DNA from: Streptococcus thermophilus
GTDB lineage: Bacteria > Actinomycetota > Actinomycetes > Mycobacteriales > Mycobacteriaceae
Direction: 5' to 3'
Assembly (NCBI GenBank): GCA_900618065.1
Contig: UYIL01000003.1
Span: 248,001 to 312,000 of the forward strand
Length of the DNA stretch: 64,000 nucleotides
In this document: piece after piece, positions 41,358-50,619 of the stretch
Layout of the letters: every line of letters begins with the position of its first letter
Position numbering within the stretch: position 1 is the stretch's first letter
Position numbers and translations under genes: made by a program
Notes under the pieces: generated by a model
The model's input: only the letters and a program-made list of their open reading frames with translations
Told to the model about the DNA's origin: nothing
The model's database searches: none

Positions 41358-42116
41358 ATGCTACTCCCCGTGATGGCCGTTCTCGTTCTCGCCGCCGCGC
41401 TCGCGGGCTGGGTGGACGCGGTCATCGGCGGGGGAGGGTTGATCCTCATTCCGGCGCTCATGGCGGGCACGTCGCTTCCGCCGGCGGCGGTGTTGGCGAC
41501 GAACAAGATCGCGTCGGTCTCCGGCACGGGCTCGGCGGCGGTCACGCTGGTCCGTCGCGTAGGTGCGCCGCGGCATATCTGGGGTTACGCGTTCATTGCG
41601 GGGCTACTCGCAGCCTGTGGCGCGGCGTTCGCTTCGCTTATCGACGCTTCCATCCTCCGCCCCCTCATCATCACCCTTCTTCTGACCGTGGGGGTGTTCG
41701 TGGCGTTCAACCCGTCGTTCGGGACGGCGTCGGCGAACCCGACGTTGACGCGGCGGCGCGTGGTACTGGGCGCGTGCCTGGTGGCGGCGATTGGTTTCTA
41801 CGACGGCATTTTCGGACCCGGCACCGGCATGTTCCTCATCATGGGTTTCACGGCGTTGTTCGCGCAGGACTTCTTGCGGTCGGCGGCGATGGCGAAGGTG
41901 GTCAACACCGCGACCAACGTGGGTGCGCTGGTGGTGTTCATCTCTGCCGGCTTCGTGGACTGGACGCTGGCGCTTGCCTTGGCGGCCGCTAATATCGTCG
42001 GCGCTCAGGTCGGCGCGCGAACAGTCTTGGGCGGCGGGGCGCGGCTGGTCCGCTACGCGTTGCTGGCCCTTGTGGTCGTGCTTTCTGGATATCTGATTTA
42101 CCAGCAGATCGCCTAG
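41358..42116 (+). CDS. TSUP (TauE/SafE) family anion transporter
   Basis: 252 residues, about eight membrane helices. Both halves carry the TSUP motif: DAVIGGGGLILIPAL (about 18-32) and YDGIFGPGTGMFLIMGF (about 150-166). TauE/SafE proteins export sulfite, sulfoacetate or related organosulfur anions. No sulfur gene is near, so the substrate is open. The start is only 8 bp from the divergent AbrB-family gene, leaving no room for a normal intergenic promoter. Confidence 0.88.
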   Translation: MLLPVMAVLVLAAALAGWVDAVIGGGGLILIPALMAGTSLPPAAVLATNKIASVSGTGSAAVTLVRRVGAPRHIWGYAFIAGLLAACGAAFASLIDASILRPLIITLLLTVGVFVAFNPSFGTASANPTLTRRRVVLGACLVAAIGFYDGIFGPGTGMFLIMGFTALFAQDFLRSAAMAKVVNTATNVGALVVFISAGFVDWTLALALAAANIVGAQVGARTVLGGGARLVRYALLALVVVLSGYLIYQQIA

Positions 42117-42171
42117 CCGGCCACAGCTTGCGTTCAGCGCCCAGCGTTACGGTAAGTGTGTGCTTAGAACA

Positions 42172-42459
42172 ATGAATGCGGTCGCCGTCACTGTCGGCCC
42201 GCTTGGCGGGGAGGATTGCGCACACGTCGAGGACGTGGTGGAGGCGGCGTTATGGTTCGCGCGACAGACGGGCGCGGACAAACTCCGGCTCATCGCGGAG
42301 CCGGAGGAAATGCTGCAGCTCGCCGTCGCGTTGGCCACCCGCGACCACATTCCGGACAACCTCATGCTCGTTGAAACCGGACACGAACTTAACGACGAAT
42401 TCGTCGCCGTCTCCTCCGACTTCGTCCTGAAACTTACTCGAGAACAAGCGAGCCGTTGA
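42172..42459 (+). CDS. Small protein of unknown function
   Basis: 95 residues from ATG 42172 (a GTG at 42160 would add four). Predicted alpha/beta: VAVTVGPLGG, then helices DVVEAALWFARQTGA and EEMLQLAVALATRDHI, then strands. No membrane segment, no motif I recognise. Its 3' end overlaps the convergent amino-acid antiporter gene by 26 bp. Codon use is like its neighbours, which supports it as real. Confidence 0.55.
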   Translation: MNAVAVTVGPLGGEDCAHVEDVVEAALWFARQTGADKLRLIAEPEEMLQLAVALATRDHIPDNLMLVETGHELNDEFVAVSSDFVLKLTREQASR

Positions 42460-43915
42460 CCAGGCCGATCACGGCGAAGACAGCACCGACTGCGATGAGG
42501 GCGACCACGATCCACTCGAAGGTGTTGAAGGGTTTCTCCTTCGCAGCCAGGCGCGTCCACACGTAGGCGATCAGGCCCGGGATGACGGCCAGCGCGCCGA
42601 ACAGGACGTACACCGGGTCAGCTGCATAAATCAGCCACAGGGAATAGATGAATCCGATGATTCCGATCGCCAGGTGCAGGCGGTTGTCGGTGGCGGAGAC
42701 TTCGGGGCCGGAGTCGTCGAAAAGCTTTCCGGCGTGCGGGTGTGTCAGCCCCTTGCCGCGCACTGCCAGCAGAATGAGGTACAGCGACGAGAAGATGTAC
42801 GGCAGCAGGTACATGATCGTGGCCAGCTGCACCATCGCGTTGTAGGACGTCTCGTTGGCGAAGAAGAGGATGACGCAGAACTGCACCACCGCCGTGGAGA
42901 CGAGCTGTGCGATGTACGGCGCGCCCGAGGCGTTAGTGGAGGCCAGGCGTTTCGGCAGCAGACCGTCGGTGGCCATCATGACGATCGGTTCAGCGCACAG
43001 CATCTGCCAGGAAATGTAGGCGCCGAGCACTGACAAGCACAGGCCGATCGAGATGAGCACGCCGCCCCACGGGCCGACTGCGGCTTCGAGCACTGCGCCC
43101 ATCGAGTTGTCCGGCAGTGCGGCGAGCTCTTCGCGGGTGAGCACGCCGTACGACAGCGTCGACACCGCCACCAGCAGCGCGAGCACCGACAGAAAGCCGA
43201 TCACGGTCGCGCGGCCGACGTCCTGGCGGGAGCGGGCCTGCTTCGAGTACACCGATGCGCCCTCAATGCCGATGAAGACCCACACGGTGAACAGCATGAT
43301 GCCCTGGATTTGCTCGGACAGCGGAATACCGGAGTCCTCGCCCCAGAAGTCGAGCGTGAACTTGTCCCAGCTGAAACCGATGAACGCGATGAGGACGATG
43401 AATGCCAGGATCGGCAACAGTTTGGCGATCGTCGTGATCAAGTTCATCGCCGCCGCTTGCTTGATCCCGCGTGTCAGCGCGAAGAAAATACCCCACGTCA
43501 GCAGCGACACCGAAATCGCCATGACCCACGTGTTGTCCTGGTCGAAGAACGGGATGTAATGGCCCAGCGTGCCGAAGAACAGCGTGGCGTACCCCACCTG
43601 CGCGATCACTGAGCCGAGCCAGTAGCCCCAGCCGGAGGTGAAACCGATGAAGTCGCCCAGGCCCGCGCGCACGTAGGAGTACACACCAGAGTCCAGGTGC
43701 GGCTTGCGGCGCGCGAGGGTCTGGAAGACGAAGGCGATGGACAGCATGCCCACGCCCGCGATGGCCCAGCCGATGAGCATCGCGCCGGGGCTGGCCACCG
43801 ATGCAATATTCTGCGGCAGCGCGAAAATGCCGGATCCGACAGTCGAACCGATGATGAGGGAGACCAGCGTCCAAATCGTCACAGAGTGCGCGCGCTGGTT
43901 ATGGGCAGTACTCAT
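42434..43915 (-). CDS. Basic amino acid antiporter/permease (ArcD/LysI-type APC transporter)
   Basis: 493 residues, about twelve to thirteen membrane helices. Helix 1 has the APC substrate motif GSTVGSGIFALP; PHLDSGVYSYVRAGLG and FIGIEGASVYSKQA are typical of the arginine/ornithine and lysine antiporter branch. It would exchange or import cationic amino acids. No arc genes adjoin it. A 34-bp gap separates it from the HrpB stop on the same strand; independent promoter is uncertain. Confidence 0.86.
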   Translation of the reverse strand: MSTAHNQRAHSVTIWTLVSLIIGSTVGSGIFALPQNIASVASPGAMLIGWAIAGVGMLSIAFVFQTLARRKPHLDSGVYSYVRAGLGDFIGFTSGWGYWLGSVIAQVGYATLFFGTLGHYIPFFDQDNTWVMAISVSLLTWGIFFALTRGIKQAAAMNLITTIAKLLPILAFIVLIAFIGFSWDKFTLDFWGEDSGIPLSEQIQGIMLFTVWVFIGIEGASVYSKQARSRQDVGRATVIGFLSVLALLVAVSTLSYGVLTREELAALPDNSMGAVLEAAVGPWGGVLISIGLCLSVLGAYISWQMLCAEPIVMMATDGLLPKRLASTNASGAPYIAQLVSTAVVQFCVILFFANETSYNAMVQLATIMYLLPYIFSSLYLILLAVRGKGLTHPHAGKLFDDSGPEVSATDNRLHLAIGIIGFIYSLWLIYAADPVYVLFGALAVIPGLIAYVWTRLAAKEKPFNTFEWIVVALIAVGAVFAVIGLVNGSLVLE

Positions 43916-43949
43916 AGGAGAATAACTTACTGTGTGAACTCTAAAATAT

Positions 43950-46193
43950 TCACATCCGGTTCTTAGTGCGTGCTGTCGCTGCCGCGCTCCACGGATCCTC
44001 CGGCCAGGGGTGCTTCGGGTAGCGGCCGCGCATTTCTTTGCGCACGTCTTGGTAGGGGCCGTTCCAGAAGCTCGCCAGGTCGTCGGTCACGGCGAGTTCG
44101 CGGCCCGCAGGCGAAAGCAGGTGGAACAGCACCGTCGCGCTGCTTATCGACGGACTCACCCCCAACCCAAAGCACTCCTGCAACTTCACCTTCACCACCG
44201 GCCGGCCGCTGCTGTAGTCGATGCGCAGGTGAGAGCCGCTTGGCACAGCCAGCTTTTCCGGGGCGAGCTCATCCATCCTGGCCGCCTCGGGCCAGGGGAG
44301 CTGGCGGGTGAGTGCGGCGTGCATATCCAACTTGTCCAGCGGGGTGCCGTGGGCGACCTGCTGGACCTCCGGCGAGTAGTCGCCCTTTGTGACGTCCGGC
44401 CACGGGTCGCCGTGCTGGGCGTGGAGGAAATCGAGCCGCTCTTTGAGCCGGCGGGCTTTGTCGTCGAGGGGGAAGTGGTCGAAGTCGAGGTGCCTCAGCG
44501 CTTCCACCGCCTGCTCGGCGGTGAGCCGGATGGGTGTTGAGTCCAACTCAATAGCGCCGATCGCGCGGACCCGGCGGCCACGGACCTTGCCGCCCTCGAG
44601 CGTGGCTGTGGTCGCGGCGGTGACGCGGTCCTCAGGGAAGTCGGTCGCCGCCGCCGCGCGGATAACGGCGCCTTTCTGCGTCAGCTGCACGTGCGCCGCT
44701 GCGATCCACTCGGCTGGCGGGATCGCGGAGTCCAAGGTCGCACGGGTGCCGCTGGCCAGCAGGTATTCTCGCTCGTCGAGACGTTTGGCAACCCACTCCG
44801 GGTAGGCACAGGCGATCACGTCGCCGGCGGGGACGGATGCAGAATCCGGCACCATTCTCGCCAGGCGTTGGACCTGGTTCTTCGGCGCGCGGGCGTGGGC
44901 GTGGGCGAGGTCGCCGCCGATTCCCTCGGCGAGCGCAGCGACGGTCGGCGCGGCTCCGGAGCCGTGTTCCAGCAGCGCGGCGCCTAAGCGCGGGTCGAGG
45001 GGAAGGCGAGACAGCTGCTGACCAAACGGGGTGATGGCGCCATCTTCGAGCGCGCCGAGCGCTTCCAACGTCGCGTGCGCAGTGTCCAGTGCGGCGGCAG
45101 GCGGCTGGGTCAGCAGCGGCAGATCCGGAGAGCCCCACGCCGCCATGCTCAACGCGGCGGAGGTCAGGTCCGACGTGGCGATCTCCGGCACAATATCGGC
45201 GCTGAAGTGCTGGTAGTCAGCTTCCGAGTACGCCCGCAGCACCTCACCCGGCCCGAGACGTCCCGCGCGGCCGGCACGCTGGTCCGCGCTCGTCTTCGCC
45301 GCCGAGACAGTGACCAGGCCCGTCATGCCGCGGGCGGCGTCGCGGCGGGGGACGCGCGACAGGCCGGCATCGACGACGCAGCGCACGCCGGGGACGGTGA
45401 TGGAGGACTCGGCAATCGAGGTCGCCACGACGACCGGGGCGTCCCCACCGAGCGCTTCATCCTGCTCTTTCGAGGTCAGTCGGCCATGCAATGGCGCAGC
45501 AGAACCGCTCGGCAAGTGCGCGCAGACCTGGTCCACTTCGCGCACGCCGGGCACGAAAACGAGGGTGCGTTCGCTGGCACCCCGCGCCAAGTCGGCAACG
45601 TGGGCGTAGAACTCCCGCGACCCCTCCACCCGGCCAGGATGCGGGTAGTAGGAAACATCCAGCGGGTGAGTGACCGCTTCGGTGGAGAGGATCTCCGCGC
45701 CCATGTGCTCGGCCAGCGCAGCCGCATCCAGCGTCGCCGACATTGCCGCCAGGTACAGGTCGTCCCGCAGGTAGGCGACCTCCATGGCCATCGCCAGAAC
45801 AAGATCGGTGTCCAGTTGGCGCTCGTGGACCTCGTCAATGATCACCGCGCCGACGCCGGTCAGCTCCGGGTCCTTGAGCAGGCGGTTGAGCAACACTCCT
45901 GGCGTGACGAACTCGACTAACGACCCATCACGGTGCTCCCCGCGGATGGAGTAGCCGACGCGGTGGGAGGAGCCGTCGAGAAGCGAAAGGCACCGCGCGG
46001 CCGCACGCACGGCAACTCTGCGCGGGGCCGTGACCAGCGTCAACCCTTCGACTTGGTTGCTGATCGCCGGCGGGACCAGCGTCGTCTTACCCGTGCCGGG
46101 CGGAGCCTCAACCACCAGCGGGCCGTGCACGGGCAGGTCGCCGATAACGCCGGCGACGGGGAGGCCCTGGCCAATCACGGAGAGATCGAACAT
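43950..46193 (-). CDS. hrpB: ATP-dependent RNA helicase HrpB
   Basis: 747 residues of the DEAH/RHA group. Walker A APPGTGKTT (30-38), DEVH box IIDEVHERQLDTD (about 118), motif III MSATLD, motif VI region RAGRAGRLGPG, then HA2 and the HrpB C-terminal domain ending in WPEDPWSAAATARTKNRM. It probably remodels RNA or RNP; the physiological role of HrpB is modest in most bacteria. The DEVH rather than DEAH box is seen in this subgroup. Confidence 0.94.
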   Translation of the reverse strand: MFDLSVIGQGLPVAGVIGDLPVHGPLVVEAPPGTGKTTLVPPAISNQVEGLTLVTAPRRVAVRAAARCLSLLDGSSHRVGYSIRGEHRDGSLVEFVTPGVLLNRLLKDPELTGVGAVIIDEVHERQLDTDLVLAMAMEVAYLRDDLYLAAMSATLDAAALAEHMGAEILSTEAVTHPLDVSYYPHPGRVEGSREFYAHVADLARGASERTLVFVPGVREVDQVCAHLPSGSAAPLHGRLTSKEQDEALGGDAPVVVATSIAESSITVPGVRCVVDAGLSRVPRRDAARGMTGLVTVSAAKTSADQRAGRAGRLGPGEVLRAYSEADYQHFSADIVPEIATSDLTSAALSMAAWGSPDLPLLTQPPAAALDTAHATLEALGALEDGAITPFGQQLSRLPLDPRLGAALLEHGSGAAPTVAALAEGIGGDLAHAHARAPKNQVQRLARMVPDSASVPAGDVIACAYPEWVAKRLDEREYLLASGTRATLDSAIPPAEWIAAAHVQLTQKGAVIRAAAATDFPEDRVTAATTATLEGGKVRGRRVRAIGAIELDSTPIRLTAEQAVEALRHLDFDHFPLDDKARRLKERLDFLHAQHGDPWPDVTKGDYSPEVQQVAHGTPLDKLDMHAALTRQLPWPEAARMDELAPEKLAVPSGSHLRIDYSSGRPVVKVKLQECFGLGVSPSISSATVLFHLLSPAGRELAVTDDLASFWNGPYQDVRKEMRGRYPKHPWPEDPWSAAATARTKNRM

Positions 46194-46290
46194 GTCGGAC
46201 CAGGGTAGCCGAAATGCACACTGTAGTGCGCAAAGCGCGGTTTACAGGGGTTTGCGGGGCGCTTTAATGTCAGGAAGCGAAGGGGGAGAC

Positions 46291-47067
46291 ATGACATTTC
46301 ACAGCCACACATTCCACTACCAGCCAGACCTCAACGACGACTACAGCTACCCAGCCGCCATCATCGCCACCGATCTGTCCACGGGGGAGACAGTCAGCGC
46401 CATCCTGCGGGTTGATCATCCAGCCGCGCCCGCAGCGCACGACGTCCGCGCCGTCGCCGCATTGCACGAGCTTATCGACGAGTTCTACGCCAACTTCTCC
46501 ATCGGCATCCCATTCCACGAAATACCCACCGGCGACCACATCACCTGCGAATGCAACCCGGACGTCGAAGGCGACGACATTGACGCAGCACTGACCATGC
46601 TCATGCAGGTCCACGTGACCGGTCCATCGCAGCTCGCCGCCGGCGCATACGAGACCTTCACCATCGACTACCGGCCGAACCAGACCGAGCACTACCCGCT
46701 GGCGATCTTCAGCTACCACCCGGCCAGCGGCCGGTTCACCGGCTACGCGTTCGGCGACCCGAACCCGTTCCTACCGCGCCTCAACCGCCAGCAAAAGCGG
46801 GCGATCAAACGCGAAATGGACGCCTTCTTCCGCCGCCTCAACGCCGGTAACGCCCAAGAGGCGCTGGGCAGGCTCGACCGGCCGAGGTTCGGTGTCTTCC
46901 GGATTGACCACTACCACGCCCGCAGCATCCAAGAGGCCCTGCAGTTGGGGATCACTGACCTCTACGCGGCCCACTTCGGCGACATCGCTGAGGAATTCGA
47001 CGGCGAGATTGAGGACTACTGGGACTATCTCGACGACTTCGACGACTATGAGGAGCGCAGCGCCTAG
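46291..47067 (+). CDS. Conserved-looking hypothetical protein with acidic C-terminus
   Basis: 258 residues; I do not recognise the family. It is soluble, with an N-terminal His/Tyr/Asp-rich strand region (HSHTFHYQPDLNDDYSY), a mixed alpha/beta middle with two Cys in HITCECNP, a basic helix (RQQKRAIKREMDAFFRRL, about 170-187) and a very acidic, aromatic end (DYWDYLDDFDDYEE). AAGGGGGAG lies just before ATG 46291; an ATG at 46267 is possible. Divergent from hrpB; its end overlaps the acetyltransferase stop by four bases. Confidence 0.65.
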   Translation: MTFHSHTFHYQPDLNDDYSYPAAIIATDLSTGETVSAILRVDHPAAPAAHDVRAVAALHELIDEFYANFSIGIPFHEIPTGDHITCECNPDVEGDDIDAALTMLMQVHVTGPSQLAAGAYETFTIDYRPNQTEHYPLAIFSYHPASGRFTGYAFGDPNPFLPRLNRQQKRAIKREMDAFFRRLNAGNAQEALGRLDRPRFGVFRIDHYHARSIQEALQLGITDLYAAHFGDIAEEFDGEIEDYWDYLDDFDDYEERSA

Positions 47068-47648
47068 GCCGCGCTCCCGTCACCCGCACCGTTTAGCTTC
47101 CGCACAACCTTTCCCGGCACCCCGGCGACCAGCGAGTCGTCGGGGATGTCGCGTGTGACCACTGTCCCCGCCGCGATGACGCAGCGGTTGCCGACGGTAA
47201 CACCAGGCATGACCATGGCACCGGCGCCGAACCAGCAGTCGTCGCCGATGCGGACGGGGCGGCCGCGCTCCCAGCCGTCGGCACGCTGCTGCACGTCCTC
47301 GACGGGGTGCTCGACGGTAATGATCTGGCAGGCCGGACCGAACAGGGTGCGGTTGCCCACCGTCACTTCGGCTACGTCGAGAATGACGCAGTTGTAGTTG
47401 AGGAAGCAGTCCTCGCCGAAGGTCGTGTGGACGCCAAACTCGAAGTGGATGGGGGCGAAGACACCGGGGAGGGAGGAGCCGTCGGCAAGCATGGCGCGCA
47501 GCAGCTCCTCGGCCCGGGCGGGATCGGTGTTGCCCAGCGCGTTGAATTCACGCATCAGCTTCCACACATTGGCGTGCGCAGCATCGGGTTCGGGGGAGCC
47601 CGGAAGGTACCAGTTGCCGGCGGCAAGATCGCGGAGGGTGTAGTCCAT
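47064..47648 (-). CDS. Maltose/galactoside O-acetyltransferase-type enzyme
   Basis: 194 residues. An N-terminal helical region (EFNALGNTDPARAEELLRAM) precedes a left-handed beta-helix with hexapeptide repeats. Conserved LacA/Maa motifs: FGEDCFLNYNC, HP in ITVEHPV (catalytic His), GDDCWFGAGAMVMPGVTVGN. It transfers acetyl from acetyl-CoA to a sugar hydroxyl. ATG 47648 starts the canonical N-terminus; the longer open frame opposite the SDR gene is a shadow. Confidence 0.87.
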   Translation of the reverse strand: MDYTLRDLAAGNWYLPGSPEPDAAHANVWKLMREFNALGNTDPARAEELLRAMLADGSSLPGVFAPIHFEFGVHTTFGEDCFLNYNCVILDVAEVTVGNRTLFGPACQIITVEHPVEDVQQRADGWERGRPVRIGDDCWFGAGAMVMPGVTVGNRCVIAAGTVVTRDIPDDSLVAGVPGKVVRKLNGAGDGSAA

Positions 47649-47672
47649 GCCCGTCAGGATAGACTCTTCCGC

Positions 47673-48377
47673 ATGGAGAAAGTTGCTGTAGTCACGGGCG
47701 GTTCCGCTGGTATCGGGGAGGCAGCGTGCCGGGCACTCGCAGGTGACGGGTGGACGGTCTACGTTGCGGCGCGGCGCCAGGAGCTGTGCCGCGCCATCGC
47801 CGACGACATTGGCGGTGTCGCGGTGGAGCTGGATGTGACGGATCAGGGGAGCGTCGATAAGCTTGCCGAGCTTGTGCCGCGCGTGGATCTGCTGGTCAAC
47901 AACGCGGGCGGCGCGAAGGGCCTTGATTTTCTGCGCGACGCGAAGCCTGCGGATTGGGACTGGATGTACCAGACCAACGTCATGGGCACCGTGCGTGTGA
48001 CAAAGGCGCTGTACCCCGCGCTTGTGGCGGCTGAGGGCCTGGTCATCAACGTCGGATCTGTCGCAGGATGGGACGCTTATGTCGGCGGCGCTGGCTACAA
48101 CGCGGCGAAGTTCGGTCTGCGCGCCCTCACTCGTGCTTTTCGACGAGAAGAAGCCACCACCCCCATCCGCATTACCGAAATCGACCCCGGCCGGGTGGAA
48201 ACCGACTTCGCCTTCAACCGTCTCGGCGACGAAGCGGCGGCCGCGCAGGTGTATGCGGACAAACTCAACCTCACCGCCGAAGATGTTGCCGAAGCGATCC
48301 GGTGGGTCGCGTCGCTTCCTGCCCATGTGAACATCGACACGATGAACATCATGCCGCGCGACCAAGCAGAACGCTAA
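47673..48377 (+). CDS. Short-chain dehydrogenase (YdfG-like)
   Basis: 234 residues. TGGSAGIGE at the start binds the dinucleotide with Arg-Arg after the second strand (AARRQE), which favours NADP. NNAGG, catalytic Ser in NVGSVAG and YNAAK are present; EIDPGRVETDF and ASLPAHVNIDTMNIMP are typical of YdfG-like 3-hydroxy acid dehydrogenases. It is divergent from the acetyltransferase with a 24-bp gap. Confidence 0.88.
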   Translation: MEKVAVVTGGSAGIGEAACRALAGDGWTVYVAARRQELCRAIADDIGGVAVELDVTDQGSVDKLAELVPRVDLLVNNAGGAKGLDFLRDAKPADWDWMYQTNVMGTVRVTKALYPALVAAEGLVINVGSVAGWDAYVGGAGYNAAKFGLRALTRAFRREEATTPIRITEIDPGRVETDFAFNRLGDEAAAAQVYADKLNLTAEDVAEAIRWVASLPAHVNIDTMNIMPRDQAER

Positions 48378-48393
48378 ACTCTAAAGTTCAGTA

Positions 48394-49074
48394 ATGACCG
48401 TTTCGACCTATCTCGCCCTGATCGGCATTTGGATCGCCGCGATCGCCAGCCCGGGGCCTGATCTGGTGCAGATCATCCGTCTCGGCGCGAAGTCGCGCGC
48501 CGCCGGTGTCGCCTGCGCGTTCGGCATTATGGCCGGCAACACCTTGTGGATTGCGGCATCCCTGCTGGGGCTCGGTGCCCTGATCCAGGCAGTGCCGCAG
48601 GTGCTCGCCGTGCTGCAACTAGTCGGCGGGGCCTACCTGCTGTGGATGGGTGTGGGCGCGGTACGTTCCGGGCTGGCTGCGCGCGGCACAGTGAACGCTG
48701 GCGTTGCGGTGGCCGCTGCTGCGAGCGACCCCGCTGCGGTGACTGCCGCCGACACTGTGCTGTCCCCGCGCCGGGCGTTCGTCACCGGTGTGCTCACGAA
48801 CCTTTCCAACCCGAAGGCGGTGCTGTTTTTCGGGGCGGTATTCGCTCAGTTCATGAGACCGGGGATGGGGTGGGGGTGGATGGCCCTCATCCTCGTCACG
48901 CTTGTGCTGATTGGGGTGGGGTGGTTTGTGGGGTTCGCGGTGGGCGTCGATAAGCTCGCGGGCGTTTTGGCGCGGTGGGGGCACATCGTTGACATTGTGA
49001 CGGGCGTGATCTTCCTGGCTCTGGCAGTGTGGATGATCGTCGAGGGTGCGCTAAGCATCGCCGCGAGCCTTTAA
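48394..49074 (+). CDS. LysE/RhtB-family exporter
   Basis: 226 residues, about six membrane helices. N-terminal ASPGPDLVQIIR and GAYLLWMGVGAVRSG are family signatures. These proteins export amino acids or related metabolites. It begins 16 bp after the SDR stop on the same strand and could be co-transcribed. The middle loop is long and Ala-rich (about 95-130). Substrate unknown. Confidence 0.86.
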   Translation: MTVSTYLALIGIWIAAIASPGPDLVQIIRLGAKSRAAGVACAFGIMAGNTLWIAASLLGLGALIQAVPQVLAVLQLVGGAYLLWMGVGAVRSGLAARGTVNAGVAVAAAASDPAAVTAADTVLSPRRAFVTGVLTNLSNPKAVLFFGAVFAQFMRPGMGWGWMALILVTLVLIGVGWFVGFAVGVDKLAGVLARWGHIVDIVTGVIFLALAVWMIVEGALSIAASL

Positions 49075-49193
49075 ATTCTCAGGCCTAAACACACCTTCAC
49101 CTCCAGTAACAGGTGAGCTGGGGGAAGCTGGAACCGCGCTTGGACCGCTGGGCAGAACGTGAGTCCACGGGGTACAACAACGCTGTGAGAACC

Positions 49194-50027
49194 ATGGCAA
49201 AACGAATGTGCGCGCTCGTACTCGCGCTGGTGATAGCCGTCGGTCTGGCGCCGGCCGCACACGCAGTGGATGTGAAGCGCGGCGCGCCAGGCGGACGAAC
49301 CGCGGTGGCCGTCTACCACCCGGACGGATCGTGGACCGGGTCGCCGGACGCGCACCAGCCGCGCGCGGCGTTGTCGCTGAGCAAGCTCTACCTCGGCTAC
49401 TGGGTACTCCAGCACGGTGCGCCCGTGGATAAGGCCCAGGTGGAGCACATGATTCGTGTGTCGTCAGACTCGATCGCGGCACACCTTGACCGCCGGTACC
49501 CGCAGGCCATTGACGCTGTCGCGCGGCAGTTCGGCCTGACCAACACCGCGCGCCGCGGCCGGTGGGGTAACACGGCGACCTCGGCCTATGACGTTGCCAG
49601 GTTCGTCGAGCGCATCCGCCGCGACCCGCTCGCCGCGCCGATCATCCGCGGCATGCGGACCGCCTCCCCGATCGCGCAGGACGGCTTCCGCCAGGACTAC
49701 GGAACGTCGCGTCTCCCTGGCGCCGAGGGCACGAAGTTCGGCTGGTCCGATGACCGTCGCTCCTACACTGCCACCGTCAGTTTCGGCCCCGGCTGGACCG
49801 CCGCTGCGATGACGGTCGGTGATGCGGGTGCGAACACGCACGATGCGCTGGCCATGATCGATCCGGCGCGACCGGCGCCGTCTGCACCGATGAGCTCGGT
49901 CGGCCCGTGGAGCATCCCGCTCGCCCCGCTCCGCGACATTCTGCCCCCGCAGGTGCCGTACCAGATCCGTGACGCCGTTCCGCGCGATGTCCTGGTGCCT
50001 GCGGGGCCGGTACAATTCAAGCCATGA
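49194..50027 (+). CDS. Secreted SxxK protein of beta-lactamase/PBP-like fold, copy 1
   Basis: 277 residues with a Sec signal peptide (cleavage near AHA-VDV, residue 24). Ser61-Leu-Ser-Lys64 is the SxxK motif; SSD at 90-92 stands in for SDN and Lys181-Phe-Gly for KTG. No Omega-loop Glu is clear. It shares about half of its core sequence with the protein at 51484, including KLYLGYWVL and FGWSDDR. Likely acts on or senses cell-wall peptide; no antibiotic-resistance claim is supported. The YbjQ-like gene overlaps its stop by four bases. Confidence 0.75.
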   Translation: MAKRMCALVLALVIAVGLAPAAHAVDVKRGAPGGRTAVAVYHPDGSWTGSPDAHQPRAALSLSKLYLGYWVLQHGAPVDKAQVEHMIRVSSDSIAAHLDRRYPQAIDAVARQFGLTNTARRGRWGNTATSAYDVARFVERIRRDPLAAPIIRGMRTASPIAQDGFRQDYGTSRLPGAEGTKFGWSDDRRSYTATVSFGPGWTAAAMTVGDAGANTHDALAMIDPARPAPSAPMSSVGPWSIPLAPLRDILPPQVPYQIRDAVPRDVLVPAGPVQFKP

Positions 50028-50344
50028 TCCTCACAACTACGCCAACCGTCGAAGGCCGCCGTATTACCGAGTACATGCGCATCATCGGCGGTGAGACCAT
50101 TACCGGCATGAACATGTTCAAAGACCTCGGTGCGGGCTTCCGCAATATGGTGGGTGGCCGCGCGAGCTCGTGGGAGCAGGAGCTAATTCGCGCTCGCGAT
50201 AGCGCACTGAATGAGCTGTGGGAGCGCGCCCGCCAGATCGGTGCTGACGCAGTGGTCAACATCGAGTTGGATTACTCGCCGATGGGCGCGGACGGTTCGA
50301 TGATGCTGGTCGCTGCGACCGGCACGGCTGTGAGACTCGATTAA
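50024..50344 (+). CDS. YbjQ-family (UPF0145) protein
   Basis: 106 residues, the normal YbjQ size. Motifs: TTPTVEGRRITEYM, GETITGMNMFKDL and GADAVVNIELDY. The family forms pentameric rings and is sometimes called heavy-metal-binding, without firm function. ATG overlaps the preceding stop (ATGA), and its own stop shares a base with the next start, so it is embedded in a coupled series of small genes. Confidence 0.88.
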   Translation: MILTTTPTVEGRRITEYMRIIGGETITGMNMFKDLGAGFRNMVGGRASSWEQELIRARDSALNELWERARQIGADAVVNIELDYSPMGADGSMMLVAATGTAVRLD

Positions 50345-50616
50345 TGGATCTGCCTATTAAGCTCGGCCAGTTTCTCAAGCTGGCCAACCTTGTTGAGTCC
50401 GGTGGTGAAGCCAAAGAGCTCATCGCCGCAGGTGAGGTGGCAGTCAACGGTGAGGTAGTCACGTCGCGCGGCTTCATGCTTGACGACGGGGACGAGGTCT
50501 CCATCGCCGGCCACACCACCATCATCGCCGGTACCGGTGTCGGCGACGATGACGATTACTTTGATGAGCGCACCGCCAACGACGATTTCGACCCCGAGAA
50601 GTGGAGGAACCTCTAA
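50344..50616 (+). CDS. S4-like RNA-binding domain protein
   Basis: 90 residues with an S4 fold of the YbcJ/RlbA type: PIKLGQFLKLANLVESGGEAKELI, then GEVAVNGEVVTSRG. An acidic C-terminal tail (DDDDYFDERTANDDFD) follows. Small S4 proteins bind structured RNA, often ribosomal. The start codon overlaps the YbjQ-family stop (TAATG). Confidence 0.85.
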   Translation: MDLPIKLGQFLKLANLVESGGEAKELIAAGEVAVNGEVVTSRGFMLDDGDEVSIAGHTTIIAGTGVGDDDDYFDERTANDDFDPEKWRNL

Positions 50617-50619
50617 CCC

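Noticed and set aside
40295..41545. 416-codon minus-strand frame over the AbrB-family gene
   Set aside because: Arg/Ala/Gly-rich out-of-frame translation; the 344-residue frame has clear membrane helices and family blocks.
47064..48365. Long 433-codon frame as one acetyltransferase
   Set aside because: Only the last 194 codons match the family; the upstream part lies antisense to a clear SDR gene.
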